Shown: piece after piece, positions 1-9,565 of the stretch | Layout of the letters: the number at the start of each line of letters is the position of its first letter | How positions within the stretch are numbered: the stretch's first letter is position 1 | Assembly: GCA_001632435.1 (NCBI GenBank) | Contig: KV423915.1 | Location: 247,653-311,652, forward strand | Direction of reading: 5' to 3' | DNA length: 64,000 nucleotides | From: Calocera cornea HHB12733 | Taxonomy: Eukaryota; Basidiomycota; Dacrymycetes; Dacrymycetales; Dacrymycetaceae | Position numbers and translations under genes: made by a program | The notes under the pieces: model-generated | The model's database searches: none | What the model was told of the DNA's origin: nothing | The model's input: the letters and a program-made list of their open reading frames with translations, nothing else

Positions 1-1577
1 GTCACGTGCCGACGGAATCAAAAATTGTGTACCAACTTGGATGACCGTGCACGAATCCAGTCTCCTATCATCTCCTAACCACCATCAATCTCACATGATC
101 CTTTGTGCTGTGTATCGCATTTGAACACGATGTCGGAACTGCAACTGAGCATTCGGAAATCGAGTGAAGCGCCTGACGCGCTCGTCAAAGAAGCGGCGTG
201 TCGTGGCGCTCTGCTGTTCGGCGAGTACCGCTGTGCTTTGTAGCAATCTACACTGTATCGGCATTGTGGACCATCTGACTCATACAGGACTGTGTCCAGG
301 AGATGTCTTGGAAGCCACATCAGTTCCCTTTCAGGAAGGGGCCAGCGCTGTCCAAGATGTGTACTATGCCGCGTATCCGTCTGTTCCAGCAAGCCTGCTC
401 CTGCCTTCACGCGTTTCTGTCGGACCATCTCGGTGACTCGAGTACTCATCTTTGGTTTAGGTGTGAGAACTCTGCACAGTAAGCTTCCGAACTCAGCCAT
501 GATCTCCTTTGGCCATGATTGGCCGCTGACTCACTTTGCACCGCCGACCTGTTGAGTGTGTCAGAACTCATTGAGTCACTCTGAGAATTGACTGTTATGG
601 TACTTTGCCTCATGCCATTGCGCTTCAAGCGGGTCTTCATTCCCAAGCAAATCGGTAGATCCGCGGGGACCTCGGGCATGAGCTTGGCCATGAACCTTCA
701 CCTCATATGCAGTCATGCATGGAAGTTGTTGCTGTGTCGCGAAGGTTCTTCCCTCTTCGAACCCAATACAATAATGTTCAGGTACTATAAGCTTCGCCGA
801 CATAGGCGCCTGGCGACGATCATGTGTATGCAGACAGCGTGTATATCCCCTATGTGTGTGACTGTTGATGAATTATAAACGGTAGTCGTGTGTACATGTG
901 AGCTAAGGCCAGAGTCAGCGCATCCTGATGATCCGCCGAATACGGACGATCGGCACAAATAACGCGCCAGGTGACGTTGGCGTCTGGCAAAACCGAGACT
1001 AAGAATAATACTCGAGTCACACTCCCGTACGTCTGAGACATGCGAGTCTTGAGTCCCGAGGCATGGTAGATGCAAGGCATCTAACTGTGCAAACCCACAC
1101 CCTAGACACGCAGCATCCCGCCAGATCCCATGATGCACCAGCAGCCGGTCATCCGGATTCAACCCCACCAGAGCTCTTCCAGCCAGCGCACGCAGAGGGA
1201 TAGGCGCCAGCTGTTAGGGAAAATGTTACAAACGGCAACTATAATCCGAGCCTGTCACACGGAGGGTCGGACTTCCGAGTTCCGACCAGTGCATCACACT
1301 GAGCGTGATTGTAAGGTTCCCAGTCAAGTACTGCGATAGCTGTCTAAAGCGCCAACAATTACAATGAATTAATAGTGCTCACTGGCAGCACAGAGAAGGT
1401 AAAGATGAACGCCGGGGGTAGCCGCGCCCATCGCTCGCGTGAATACAGGTAGAAGTCAGAAGTGATTGATACGCTACAAGGATGAGAGGGGATATCATCA
1501 GGTCGTGAATGATCGAGAAACATGGTCCGCAAGAATTACAAGAATTACACAAAGAAAGGGGTAGAAGGCACGGATCA
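1..1577. other. Unassigned region left of the bZIP gene
   Basis: Several overlapping open frames of 60-140 codons occur on both strands, but none has a recognisable domain, signal peptide or convincing exon chain. A gene may run in from the left edge on the minus strand (open frame near 75-500), but I cannot support it. Confidence 0.4.
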
Positions 1578-2390
1578 TCAGGTACCGCCTCCTGTCTCCA
1601 CCATGTTCAGCCTTCCTCGCAGAGCGGCGTTCTCGGTCAAAGCGTCCGTGAGCCGCCGCTCTAAGTCCTCCACACGGGCCAACGCATTGTCCCGCTCTGA
1701 CTCGAGTTTGAGCATGGTATCAAGCTTCCTGGCCCGACTGCGACGTGCGGCGAGTGTATTCTGAGAGCGACGACGCGAACGGTCCTGCTGCATGCGAGCC
1801 ACCATAGAATCGACCTCCGCAGGAGATGTAGAGACAGTGTCGACGCGATTTTGAGCGCGAGAGTCATTGTTGCTCATGACGACGTCGCTGACAGAAGATG
1901 ACTCGAACGGTTCCGCGCCGTCCGCAGAGGGAGATACGGAGGTGCTGGGAGATGTGACGCGGTAGACCTCGGCTGGCCGGGGACCATCTCGTCTGGAAGT
2001 GGCGGATTCCACATAGTAGGTGCGTCGCTCAGTCGGTGCTTGGACAGGCAGTAGCTGGTTTGGCGACAATCCCTTTCGAAAGCCCGAATAGGCATGCGGC
2101 TTCTCCTCGTACTGCCCGCGCGCAGCGCCTTCATATGCTGCAGATGCGATGGCCTCGGAAGATAGCCTTTGGGCACCATTCCGGTTGAGAGTCGGCGGCG
2201 GTGAACAGCTTGTGGATGCAGTTGTGGGAGCAGAAGTCGGGGTAGGTTGCATTTCAGTCCGATCGATCGTAGGAATTGGCATAGTTGGTAGCCACATTTG
2301 TCTTTCGACAGAGGGCAAGGTGATCGTAGAGAAGAGAGTTGCGCCGGAGGAAGGCGCAGAGGTTTGGGAGGTCGAGATGCTCTGAGTCAT
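1578..2390 (-). CDS. bZIP transcription factor with Gcn4-like basic region
   Basis: Intronless 270-residue protein. The first 200 residues are Ser/Thr/Pro-rich and disordered, as in activators. The C-terminal 70 residues form a bZIP domain. The basic region reads NTLAARRSRARKL, very close to the DNA-contacting NTEAARRSRARKL of yeast Gcn4 and fungal CpcA. It is followed by a leucine heptad coiled coil ending in ERRLTDALTENAALRGRL. It should act as a nuclear dimer on TGACTCA-like sites; a TGACTC half-site lies upstream near 2683. A TATAAAG box on the minus strand lies about 55 bp before the ATG. There is no ATG in the 297 bp upstream, so the uORF control typical of GCN4/cpc1 is not visible. It may be the amino-acid starvation regulator or another bZIP of that group. 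The family call is firm; orthology is not. Confidence 0.85.
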   Translation of the reverse strand: MTQSISTSQTSAPSSGATLFSTITLPSVERQMWLPTMPIPTIDRTEMQPTPTSAPTTASTSCSPPPTLNRNGAQRLSSEAIASAAYEGAARGQYEEKPHAYSGFRKGLSPNQLLPVQAPTERRTYYVESATSRRDGPRPAEVYRVTSPSTSVSPSADGAEPFESSSVSDVVMSNNDSRAQNRVDTVSTSPAEVDSMVARMQQDRSRRRSQNTLAARRSRARKLDTMLKLESERDNALARVEDLERRLTDALTENAALRGRLNMVETGGGT

Positions 2391-2445
2391 GGGATCTGCT
2401 GTGTACGTCGGTGATCAGCCGAGAGGGGCTGGCGTAAGCGCCGAT

Positions 2446-2452
2446 CTTTATA
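2446..2452 (-). promoter_or_regulatory. TATA box of the bZIP gene
   Basis: TATAAAG read on the minus strand, 56 bp before the start codon at 2390. Position and sequence fit a core promoter with a short leader. Confidence 0.5.
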
Positions 2453-4731
2453 GGGCCGCGTACGACTTGTCGATTGAGGACAGCTGATGACTGTGCTAGT
2501 GACGAAGATCGCGCCGCGCCGGAGTCAAGCAAGGGGGGTGCCCTGAATTCGCAGGGAATTCGTGGCAAAGCGGGAGGCGACTGGCTTGCACTCGCCACGC
2601 TAGCCCCCCTATTTCTACCGCAGTGCTTGCTGCGCCCCGTGCTCCCCACGGCTGTGAGACACTGCAGCGACCGGGAATTGATGACTCCATGCTAACTGTC
2701 GGAGCTGCCAGAAGGTATCACCAGCCGAGAGGCCCCATCATGTGAATGCCAGATACGACTGCATGAAAGAAGCTGAGTCAGATGAAGATGCCCCCCTGCC
2801 GGTGTGCTGAAGAGTTGGTAAAGGGTATGTGTTCCTTAGTCAGACTGAGGTACAGGCTACCACTAGTCGTGGGGAGTCGGGGGAGCGCTCGCCGCTCGGC
2901 TAAGCGCTCGCATATGTCGGCGCTGCTTCTGCTGCGCATTCGGCCCTTAGCGAAGCGGGGAAAAAGCTCCGTGCAGTGCCGGAAGCAACCGGAATCATGA
3001 CTCATCCATTGAAAGCGGAAGCAAGAAGCACAGCCGTCACTGGAAAAGGCAAGGGGGATACCAGGGTAGGTAATGCAAGTGAGTCCAGGAACACTCAGAG
3101 TCAGCAACGGTGCAGTAGCACGCGCCACACGCCAATACAGATATCCGCTGGAGAGAGTACTCTTCCGCTGCGGCGCATGAGAATCCCCGGATGTTTGTGC
3201 GCTGCCCAGACCCGTGCTTCACTCGACCCGGTACTTTGGCAAGTCCAACGCTTGGGCAGGGGAAAGGCCCTCGGCGACCAGCCGCCGCCGCGCTCCATGG
3301 CGTGTCCCTCCCGCTCGGAGTACATATCGGCATGGTACTGACAATGCAGAGCCGGGTTATCCACAGCAATGGCCATGCAAGAACCACGCCCGCAGGCATG
3401 GCCCACGAGAAGGGCCCCGCTACCAGACTGCGGTCGGCCACAGCAAGGGCGCGAACACGGCGGCCGTGTGCAGGTGGATCTCCGGTTGGGGATCCGGCAA
3501 CCCAAGGACGACAAGCAAGATACGGAGCCAGCACGCAGGCAAGCAGGTGCTCGAGAGGACAGCCAGTAAGCAAACCGCAGTTCGTTCAGCAATCCGGCAG
3601 TGAGGGTAACTGCTCCTAGCCGGAGGGCCGATCGGAGGACTAGGAGATGGATGCCGGCTCAGCCTCACCGGTGACCGTGATCGCCGAAAGCTGTACAATT
3701 CAGGATCTTGAGCTTAGGATAGTACCAGACCGTTGAAGAACGCCCGCAGTTTTCAGGCGGGTTATCTGGTCCGGGTCGTGGTGGTAGGACCGATGAGAGA
3801 GACGACACCACAAGTCTTTCTCTTGGGCAAAGAGGATGGGATGGGTAATCATGCTTTGACTAAGCATTGTCAGTGCACTGGTTTAAAGCATGGTCTAACG
3901 GCCAATAGATGCCGCTTGCACTGCTGTCGCTTCCGGCCGGAGGAAAATACATTCTGATACTGGCATAGGACCCGTTGTCATGCTGGGACCCTTCTAGCGA
4001 ATCCGCTATGCAGACAATATTGCATTTGGACGCACATCACCGTGTGAAACTGACCCATTGGTTAGTCACAACAATGTCTCACACTGACGATATCGATATG
4101 AATCAAGGTTAACAACGAAGCTTGTCCGGCCGCTGGAGCGCAAGAAACGGGGGGAACGTGCATCAAGTTCACCACGTGCTCCCTATCAACGTGCTTGTCG
4201 CTCCTCTCGCAGCTTCCCCTTCCTCTATCCCGAACACCTCGTCGAGGCTCTATTCACAAGAGACGCTGCGTGCTACGACATCGTTTCCCGTGGTTTCTAT
4301 TTTCGCCATCAGGACAATGCTCGGTAACCGCATGCTCGCCATCATTCGTGGACCAATGGCACTGCGCGGTTGCTGCATGCCAAGTGCTTCCTCCGGACGG
4401 TACATGCTGCACGCTGTTCCTCGCGCACATAGCCGGATGTTGTCGCCCATTTCTGATTTCCCCACCCTGTGGCCCGTCCTTTGGAACCTGTTTCCCACCC
4501 TCCACAGTGCATGTTGGCCGTAGTCTGTGGAGGAAACGTGTTGGCGAAACATGCTTGTCAAGGCGCTTCTCTGCTTCCAATCATGCTACGGAGTAGTGCC
4601 GTCCTCGGCGTTCTTCGAGCTATTGTCCTGGGATCTAGACGCTCTAACAGCATATAAGCTCCTGTTTGATGCGTACTCACATCCCCAGACTGCGATACCC
4701 GGACATCTCCACCTGGTTGCTTAATATCGCG
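2453..4731. other. Unassigned region
   Basis: Open frames of 100-180 codons overlap on both strands around 3000-3700, with Arg/Pro/Ser-rich translations typical of GC-rich non-coding DNA. No conserved motif or coherent splice chain was seen. Its right end carries the promoter of the secreted-protein gene, with TATAAG at 4653, about 80 bp before its ATG. Confidence 0.4.
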
Positions 4732-5706
4732 ATGCTGTCCTTCTCCCGCCTGACTCTTGCCCTTGCCGTTGTCGGCGCGGCTGTCGCGGCCCCGACGAAG
4801 CGCGCCGTTGCCTATTACAACCCGAACAACGGCGGGGGGTCCGAGGTGGATGTAAGCGGATCAGCAAGCCTTTCCGTCTTCGGATCCTGACTGCCGGCTT
4901 CTCCCTAAGATCGTCTCGGCCGGATTGGGGGAGCCCATGAACGTACGTCGTCGACGGTGGAGGCCGTGTCGCAGATCGGATGTTCTAATCGACAGCACAG
5001 GTCATCATCTCCGGCCTGTCTGACTCGACCATAATCAGCTCGCAGAGCAACTTCCTCTCGTTCGCCCAGGATATCGGATTCAGCACCGAATGCGTGCGTG
5101 TCACACGTCCAAACCAAGACACAGGCTGATGAGGGTGTTTGCAGCTCGGTATCCACATCGGTGCTGCCCAGCAAGCGAACCTTGGCGATGGCAACGGCGC
5201 CGTGGACCAGCTCGTCGAGTACAGGGAGAACTACAACCCCGGTGGCACTTGCCTCGAGTCCCTCATCGGCGGTAACCATCTCCGTGGGTGGATCCAGAAC
5301 GGCCCCAGCGCCAACTCTGGCGCCTGGTTTCTGGCTGTGTCTCAAGAGGAGAATGCGACCGAGAACCACGACATCGTCCCCAACGGGTGAGCATCCGATC
5401 ATCATTTCATCATCTGGCTGCCGCGAGACAACATGCTCACACGACTGATAGGTACAACATCGGGCGCGATGCCCTTGTGGCGAACGCCAATGCCTGGGCA
5501 GCGGGTCAGTCCGCTTATAGCTTGACGGTGGAGTATGTGAGCGGCCTTCTCCCGGCTGGCTCGGATGGCATCAACCATGGTGCGTACATTACTCATCTTG
5601 CCGTTATCGGAGAGAAGTTGCGGTGGTGCTGATCCGTGTTCCGTGTCTTCTCCCAGGCATCTCGCAGGATGGTCAGGTCGCTGTGATTACTGTGACCAAG
5701 AACTAG
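4732..5706 (+). CDS. Small secreted protein, six exons
   Basis: Exons 4732-4851, 4910-4942, 5001-5093, 5145-5386, 5452-5579 and 5657-5706 splice to 221 residues. The N terminus is a clear signal peptide (MLSFSRLTLALAVVGAAVAA) followed by a KR pair (APTKR), a likely kexin site. The mature part contains GLGEPMNVIISGLS, GFSTECLGIHIGAAQQANLGDGNG and CLESLIGGNHLRGW; the latter two carry the two mature cysteines. I recall similar secreted proteins of unknown function in Agaricomycete genomes, but cannot name a domain. Exon 2 is only 33 nt and was added because it restores the GLGEP segment in phase 0 between two 58-bp introns. TATAAG lies about 80 bp upstream. Likely extracellular; function unknown. 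Confidence 0.75.
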
Positions 5707-5829
5707 TTTCTCCAAGTCCGCTTATCCATATCGTATCAGAGTGTAGCCGATCAGGAACAGGCACCCCGATCTTGCTCATGTTGTAACTTATACTGGAATA
5801 ACTTTAAGGAATGACCATGGAGTTACGAT

Positions 5830-5994
5830 TCACCGCGTTTTACCGCTAACTTTCCTAGGCTAGAACAGGTGGTTCTAGGCTCAGAAAGGTCATCTATACC
5901 GGCCAAAACGGACTCAAAATCCTAGGATAGGTGTGAAAAGGTTGGTTGGTTGTGCCTTCCATAGCCTAGGAAAGTTCCGTGTAAAACGCGGTGA
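5830..5994. mobile_element. MITE-like palindromic element, about 165 bp
   Basis: The left arm at 5830-5861 begins TCACCGCGTTTTAC and ends CTTTCCTAGGCT. The right arm at 5963-5993 is its near-perfect reverse complement (AGCCTAGGAAAG ... GTAAAACGCGGTGA). The arms of about 31 bp differ by a few bases in the middle. The interior is about 100 bp and has no coding potential. This is the structure of a small non-autonomous terminal-inverted-repeat element. No clear target-site duplication could be fixed, so the exact ends are uncertain. Confidence 0.55.
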
Positions 5995-6078
5995 TTTCGT
6001 TGTAGCACGGGAATACTGGGCAATACGCGGGTATCCTTCAACGCGGTCGTGAGAGACATTGGGAAGGATCAGGCCTGG

Positions 6079-6152
6079 CATCTCCGCGGCCAATCACGAC
6101 GGCGAACGGGGAACGCGTTCATGCTCGTGACGCGGGCATTCGCGGACCCGTG
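6079..6152 (+). promoter_or_regulatory. CCAAT-containing promoter block, copy 1
   Basis: Contains GCCAATCACGACGGCGAA then AACGCGTT, a TGACGCGGG motif and GCGGACC. The same order with scattered changes recurs at 9005-9078 before the second desaturase gene, so the block was duplicated with the gene and conserved. CCAAT suggests HAP-complex binding (inference). Confidence 0.55.
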
Positions 6153-6595
6153 CAGGAGCTGCACAGTTGCAGCGCGTCATCGGCGAGCATCGCCCCCGTT
6201 GCCCGTTACCCCAATGGCCGCGAAGCCGTCTCGGTCTTCCTCCCCACCAAGTGCGACATTAGGCTGTCCGGGAAGGTTTCGTAACTTGTATGGGGCCGTG
6301 CTGATAACGCCGGCCTGATCCTTTGTCCACTGGGGCTCGGCCATTCCATATCAATGCAGTGATTGGTCGGTCCCCCCTCCCGCAATCTCCCATGCCGCTA
6401 CCTGCCCCCCAACAACGACCCCTCGTCAGTCAGATCTCCGCCCCGCCGGCACGGCGATCTTGAAGATCTCCTGTTGCCGCGGGCTGTACGCCGGGATATA
6501 AGGTTGGGGTAGCAGCCGAGCCGCGCTCGTCCCTCGAAGACCACCAGCAGTCAGGTACTCGCTTTCCTTGCCTTCCCACCACCCACACCGCACAT

Positions 6596-8537
6596 ATGGC
6601 GGATATCGAGACCATCCCCACCATCCCCTCGACGCCGTCGCCGGCGTCGGCCCCCACGCCAGTCAAAGCACAGAAGAACCCCATATGGTGGACCAATGCG
6701 ACGTTCTTCGTCGCCATGCACATCGTCGCATTCGTTGGGGCGGTCTGGCTATCGCCCTGGAGCACACTGAAACGGCAGACGCTGGTGTTGGCATTTGTGA
6801 GCTGGCAGCTGGCGAGCTTTGGCATTACGCTCGGCTACCATCGGTGCGCACTGCCGCAGCTGCTAACTCGAGAGTCGTCTGACATGAACGCAGCCTGTGG
6901 TCGCACAAGGCCTTCTCGGCCAACCTCCCTCTGCGGGTCGTGCTCGCCATCATGGGATCGCTTGGGTTCCAAGGCTCTATCAAGGTACGTCTGCACGAAC
7001 GATATGCTAAAGCACATGCACTGATAAGCGCATACAGTGGTGGGTGCTGAGGCATCGCCTGCATCATCGCTTCACGGACGACCCCGAGCATGATCCGTAT
7101 GCCGCCTCCCGCGGCCTTCTCTATTCGCATATGGGCTGGATCTTCTGGAAGCCGAAGTACGACAGGCTGGCGTTGATTGAGAAGGGTGATTTGGAGCGTG
7201 ACCCTGGTACGCAGATCCATCATACCGCCTGTGACAGAAGCTCATGTATGCGCTATAGTTGTCCGGTTTCAACACCGATACTACAGTGCGTATTGATTAC
7301 TGCGCCTCGTGGCCGGCCGGAGCTGACTGCGTGTCTGCAGTTCCAATAGCCCTCTTCTTCGGTCTCGCCTGCCCCACCATCATTGCCACGGCCTGGGGGG
7401 ATGCGCTCGGCGGATACATCTGGGGCGGCGTGATTGCCCGACTCGTCAGTACGTTCTTCTCCTGTCAAGTCATATTCCGTGCTGGAACTGTACATCTCGT
7501 AGTCTGGCACTGTACCTTTATGATCAACTCGTATGCAAGCCGCCTGTCCAGTGTATGCTCACGGCTGACCGTTCACATAGCTTAGCACACTGGGAGGGGC
7601 TGCAGCCGTATTCGAGGGATATGTCAGCTCGAGGAGACTTGGTCAGTGGTATTCATCCGTCCCGGGTCTAGCGCTGAAGAGTATGCAGATCCTTGCCGTG
7701 TTGACGAATGGAGAGGGGAACCACAACTTCGTAAGCACCCTCACACGATTTTAATTATGTATGCTAATGATTGTGCCAGCACGTATGTACCCGGAGCCTG
7801 ACGTTGTACGGCATTGCTCACGCTCATGCTCATCATTATACAGCATGCATTTCCGCAAGATTTCCGTAACGGGTGAGTTGGGCATATATGCAGGGTTCTA
7901 TTCTAATTCTGACCATCACCACAGGCCCTACCCGCTCGATTGGGACCCTACCAAATGGGTTATCTGGCTGCTCTACAAATGCACTCCGTTCGTCCCTCGC
8001 ATCCGCGTCACCCCAGAGCCGGATGTTCTCAAGGCTCGCGCACGCGTTCTGGAAGAGGAAGCCGACCTTGATGGCACTGACGGCGCGAAGAAGGAGGAAC
8101 TGAGGAAGAAGGCTGCCAAGCTCCGCGCGATGGTACCGCCGCAGGCCTGGGGTACCCCTGAAGAGAAGCTAGAGACATGGGGAAGAAAGCAGCTGCAGAA
8201 CTACGTCGAGAACGGCCGGAGGAAGGTGCTGCTTATCGATGGTTGCATCATCGATATTACCTCGTACATGAAGGATCACGTGAGTACTCGATCTATTCGG
8301 ATGAACTCACCCTAACGGCTGTTATAGCCTGGCGGTTCCAGTATTCTGACCAAGTTCCTCGCTATGCCGACCGTCGCAGAGACAGTTCACGACTCTGGCG
8401 TCGACATTGGCGAGTCGGACAATGCGGTGCTACCCTTCAAGGACGCGACCATCGCATTCCATGGCGGATTCAACAATCACTCGTCGGCTGCGAAGGAAAA
8501 GCTGAAGGTGCTGCGCGTTGCTCGGTTGGTGAACTGA
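6596..8537 (+). CDS. OLE1: Delta-9 stearoyl-CoA desaturase with cytochrome b5 domain, copy 1
   Basis: Inserts the 9-double bond into palmitoyl- and stearoyl-CoA in the ER membrane. Twelve exons: 6596-6843, 6894-6984, 7038-7206, 7259-7285, 7341-7448, 7503-7530, 7581-7641, 7689-7730, 7780-7782, 7844-7872, 7925-8279 and 8328-8537. They give 456 residues, near the usual Ole1 length. The three diiron histidine boxes are present: H82-RLWS-H87, H119-RL-HH123 and H256-NF-HH260. The C-terminal cytochrome b5 domain carries the heme motif HPGG (H387, split by the last intron) and a second His in FNNHSSA. Exon 9 is three bases long and codes H259 alone. The gene lies head-to-tail with a paralogue at 9566. 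Activity and substrate are inferred from the family; the family call is firm. Confidence 0.93.
7780..7782 (+). other. Three-base microexon (one histidine codon) in desaturase copy 1
   Basis: CAC lies between an acceptor (GTGCCAG, with CTAATG branch site 10 bp before) and a GTATGT donor. Exon 8 ends in HNF and exon 10 begins with H-A-F-P, so only inclusion of this codon yields the invariant HNFHH third histidine box. Confidence 0.75.
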
Positions 8538-9004
8538 GCCTCGGACCCGGTCGCTTAAGAGGAAAAAGGCGTTGGGGTAGACGGGGCGGGGTCGGGGTGA
8601 GGTATTCTCACGTGTGAGTTCTATAGGGTTACAGATACTTGCCTGCTGTCGTTGAGATCCAAATATACATGCGCTACGATACACCGCTTTCCCGGTCGAG
8701 GTTCGTTACATCTGATGCCTTCTCGTAAGGGGTGGCTCCATACGACACTGTGCACCCCATAAAATTCAAACTCACGTGCGGGCGCGCGACGGGATGAATG
8801 CATTTCTCCAAAGTCGCTATACCGATATCCGTGTCAAACTACAGCAGGCGGCGAGGAGCCCGTGGACCCTGTGGCGAGTGTACAGTGGGATAAAGGATGA
8901 CGTACGGAGCACGTCGTTGATCTACGGCGGGAAAGCGGCGGGTGTGCCCAACCCGGTTGCCAGGGTCTGATCGGTTATTGGCGAAAGAGTCTGACGTTTG
9001 GACC

Positions 9005-9078
9005 CCATCTTTGCCAGCCAATCAGCGCGGCGAAGCGCGCAACGCGTTTTCGCTCATGACGCGGGGGCGCGCGGACCA
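9005..9078 (+). promoter_or_regulatory. CCAAT-containing promoter block, copy 2
   Basis: AGCCAATCAGCGCGGCGAA, AACGCGTT, a TGACGCGGG motif and GCGGACC follow in the same order and spacing as at 6079-6152. CCAAT is at 9018-9022. Confidence 0.55.
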
Positions 9079-9505
9079 CCACGGACCCCAACGGACCCCT
9101 GGACCCCTGGAAACTCAGGCACTTGACTGCTCGACCCTTTATCCCCCCCCCCCCCTCCGAAATGGCCGCTGGGCACTCGAAGGAGCTTGAACCCCCACTG
9201 AGACTCATCCCAAAAGGGGTGTCGAGGATGAAGTACCCGATGGGGCCTCCGAGACGCTTGCCTTTTGCTTGTACTTGCACCCGGCAGTGAGAATCGATGC
9301 CGTGATTGGAGGGCAGCCACACGCGCGATCTGGAATTCCCCGACTGCGCGCCCAGACGACTCGCTTTCAGATGTTGCGCCACGCAGGCCGTTAAGACGAG
9401 ATCTTCCCCGTGTTGTGCGGGACCTAAGAGTGGGACGAGAGCCAAGCCGTTGCCCCGCTCGTTCTTCCCTAAAGACGACCAGCAGTAAGATATCCGGTCT
9501 GTTAC

Positions 9506-9506
<1 letters not shown>

Positions 9507-9547
<41 letters not shown>
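9507..9547 (+). repeat. Homopolymer of 41 cytosines
   Basis: An uninterrupted C run ending 18 bases before the start codon of the second desaturase gene, within the likely 5' leader. The G-rich opposite strand could form quadruplexes. The exact length may be a sequencing artefact. Confidence 0.9.
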
Positions 9548-9565
9548 TTCGCCCAGACCACAATT

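Larger units (their letters stand above)
5707..6595. other. Intergenic region with MITE-like element and desaturase promoter
   Basis: Holds the palindromic element described separately, then the promoter of the first desaturase gene with a CCAAT block (6079-6152) and a TATAAG motif near 6497. Confidence 0.5.
8538..9565. other. Intergenic region between the desaturase genes
   Basis: Contains the 3' end of copy 1, the second CCAAT block, a 13-C run at 9143-9155 and a 41-C run at 9507-9547 in the leader of copy 2. The long minus-strand frame here is a product of the C runs and GC bias. Confidence 0.5.

Noticed and set aside
3037..3592. Overlapping 160-180-codon frames on the minus strand
   Set aside because: Both frames and the opposite strand are open simultaneously, with Arg/Pro/Ser/Cys-rich translations and no splice or promoter context.
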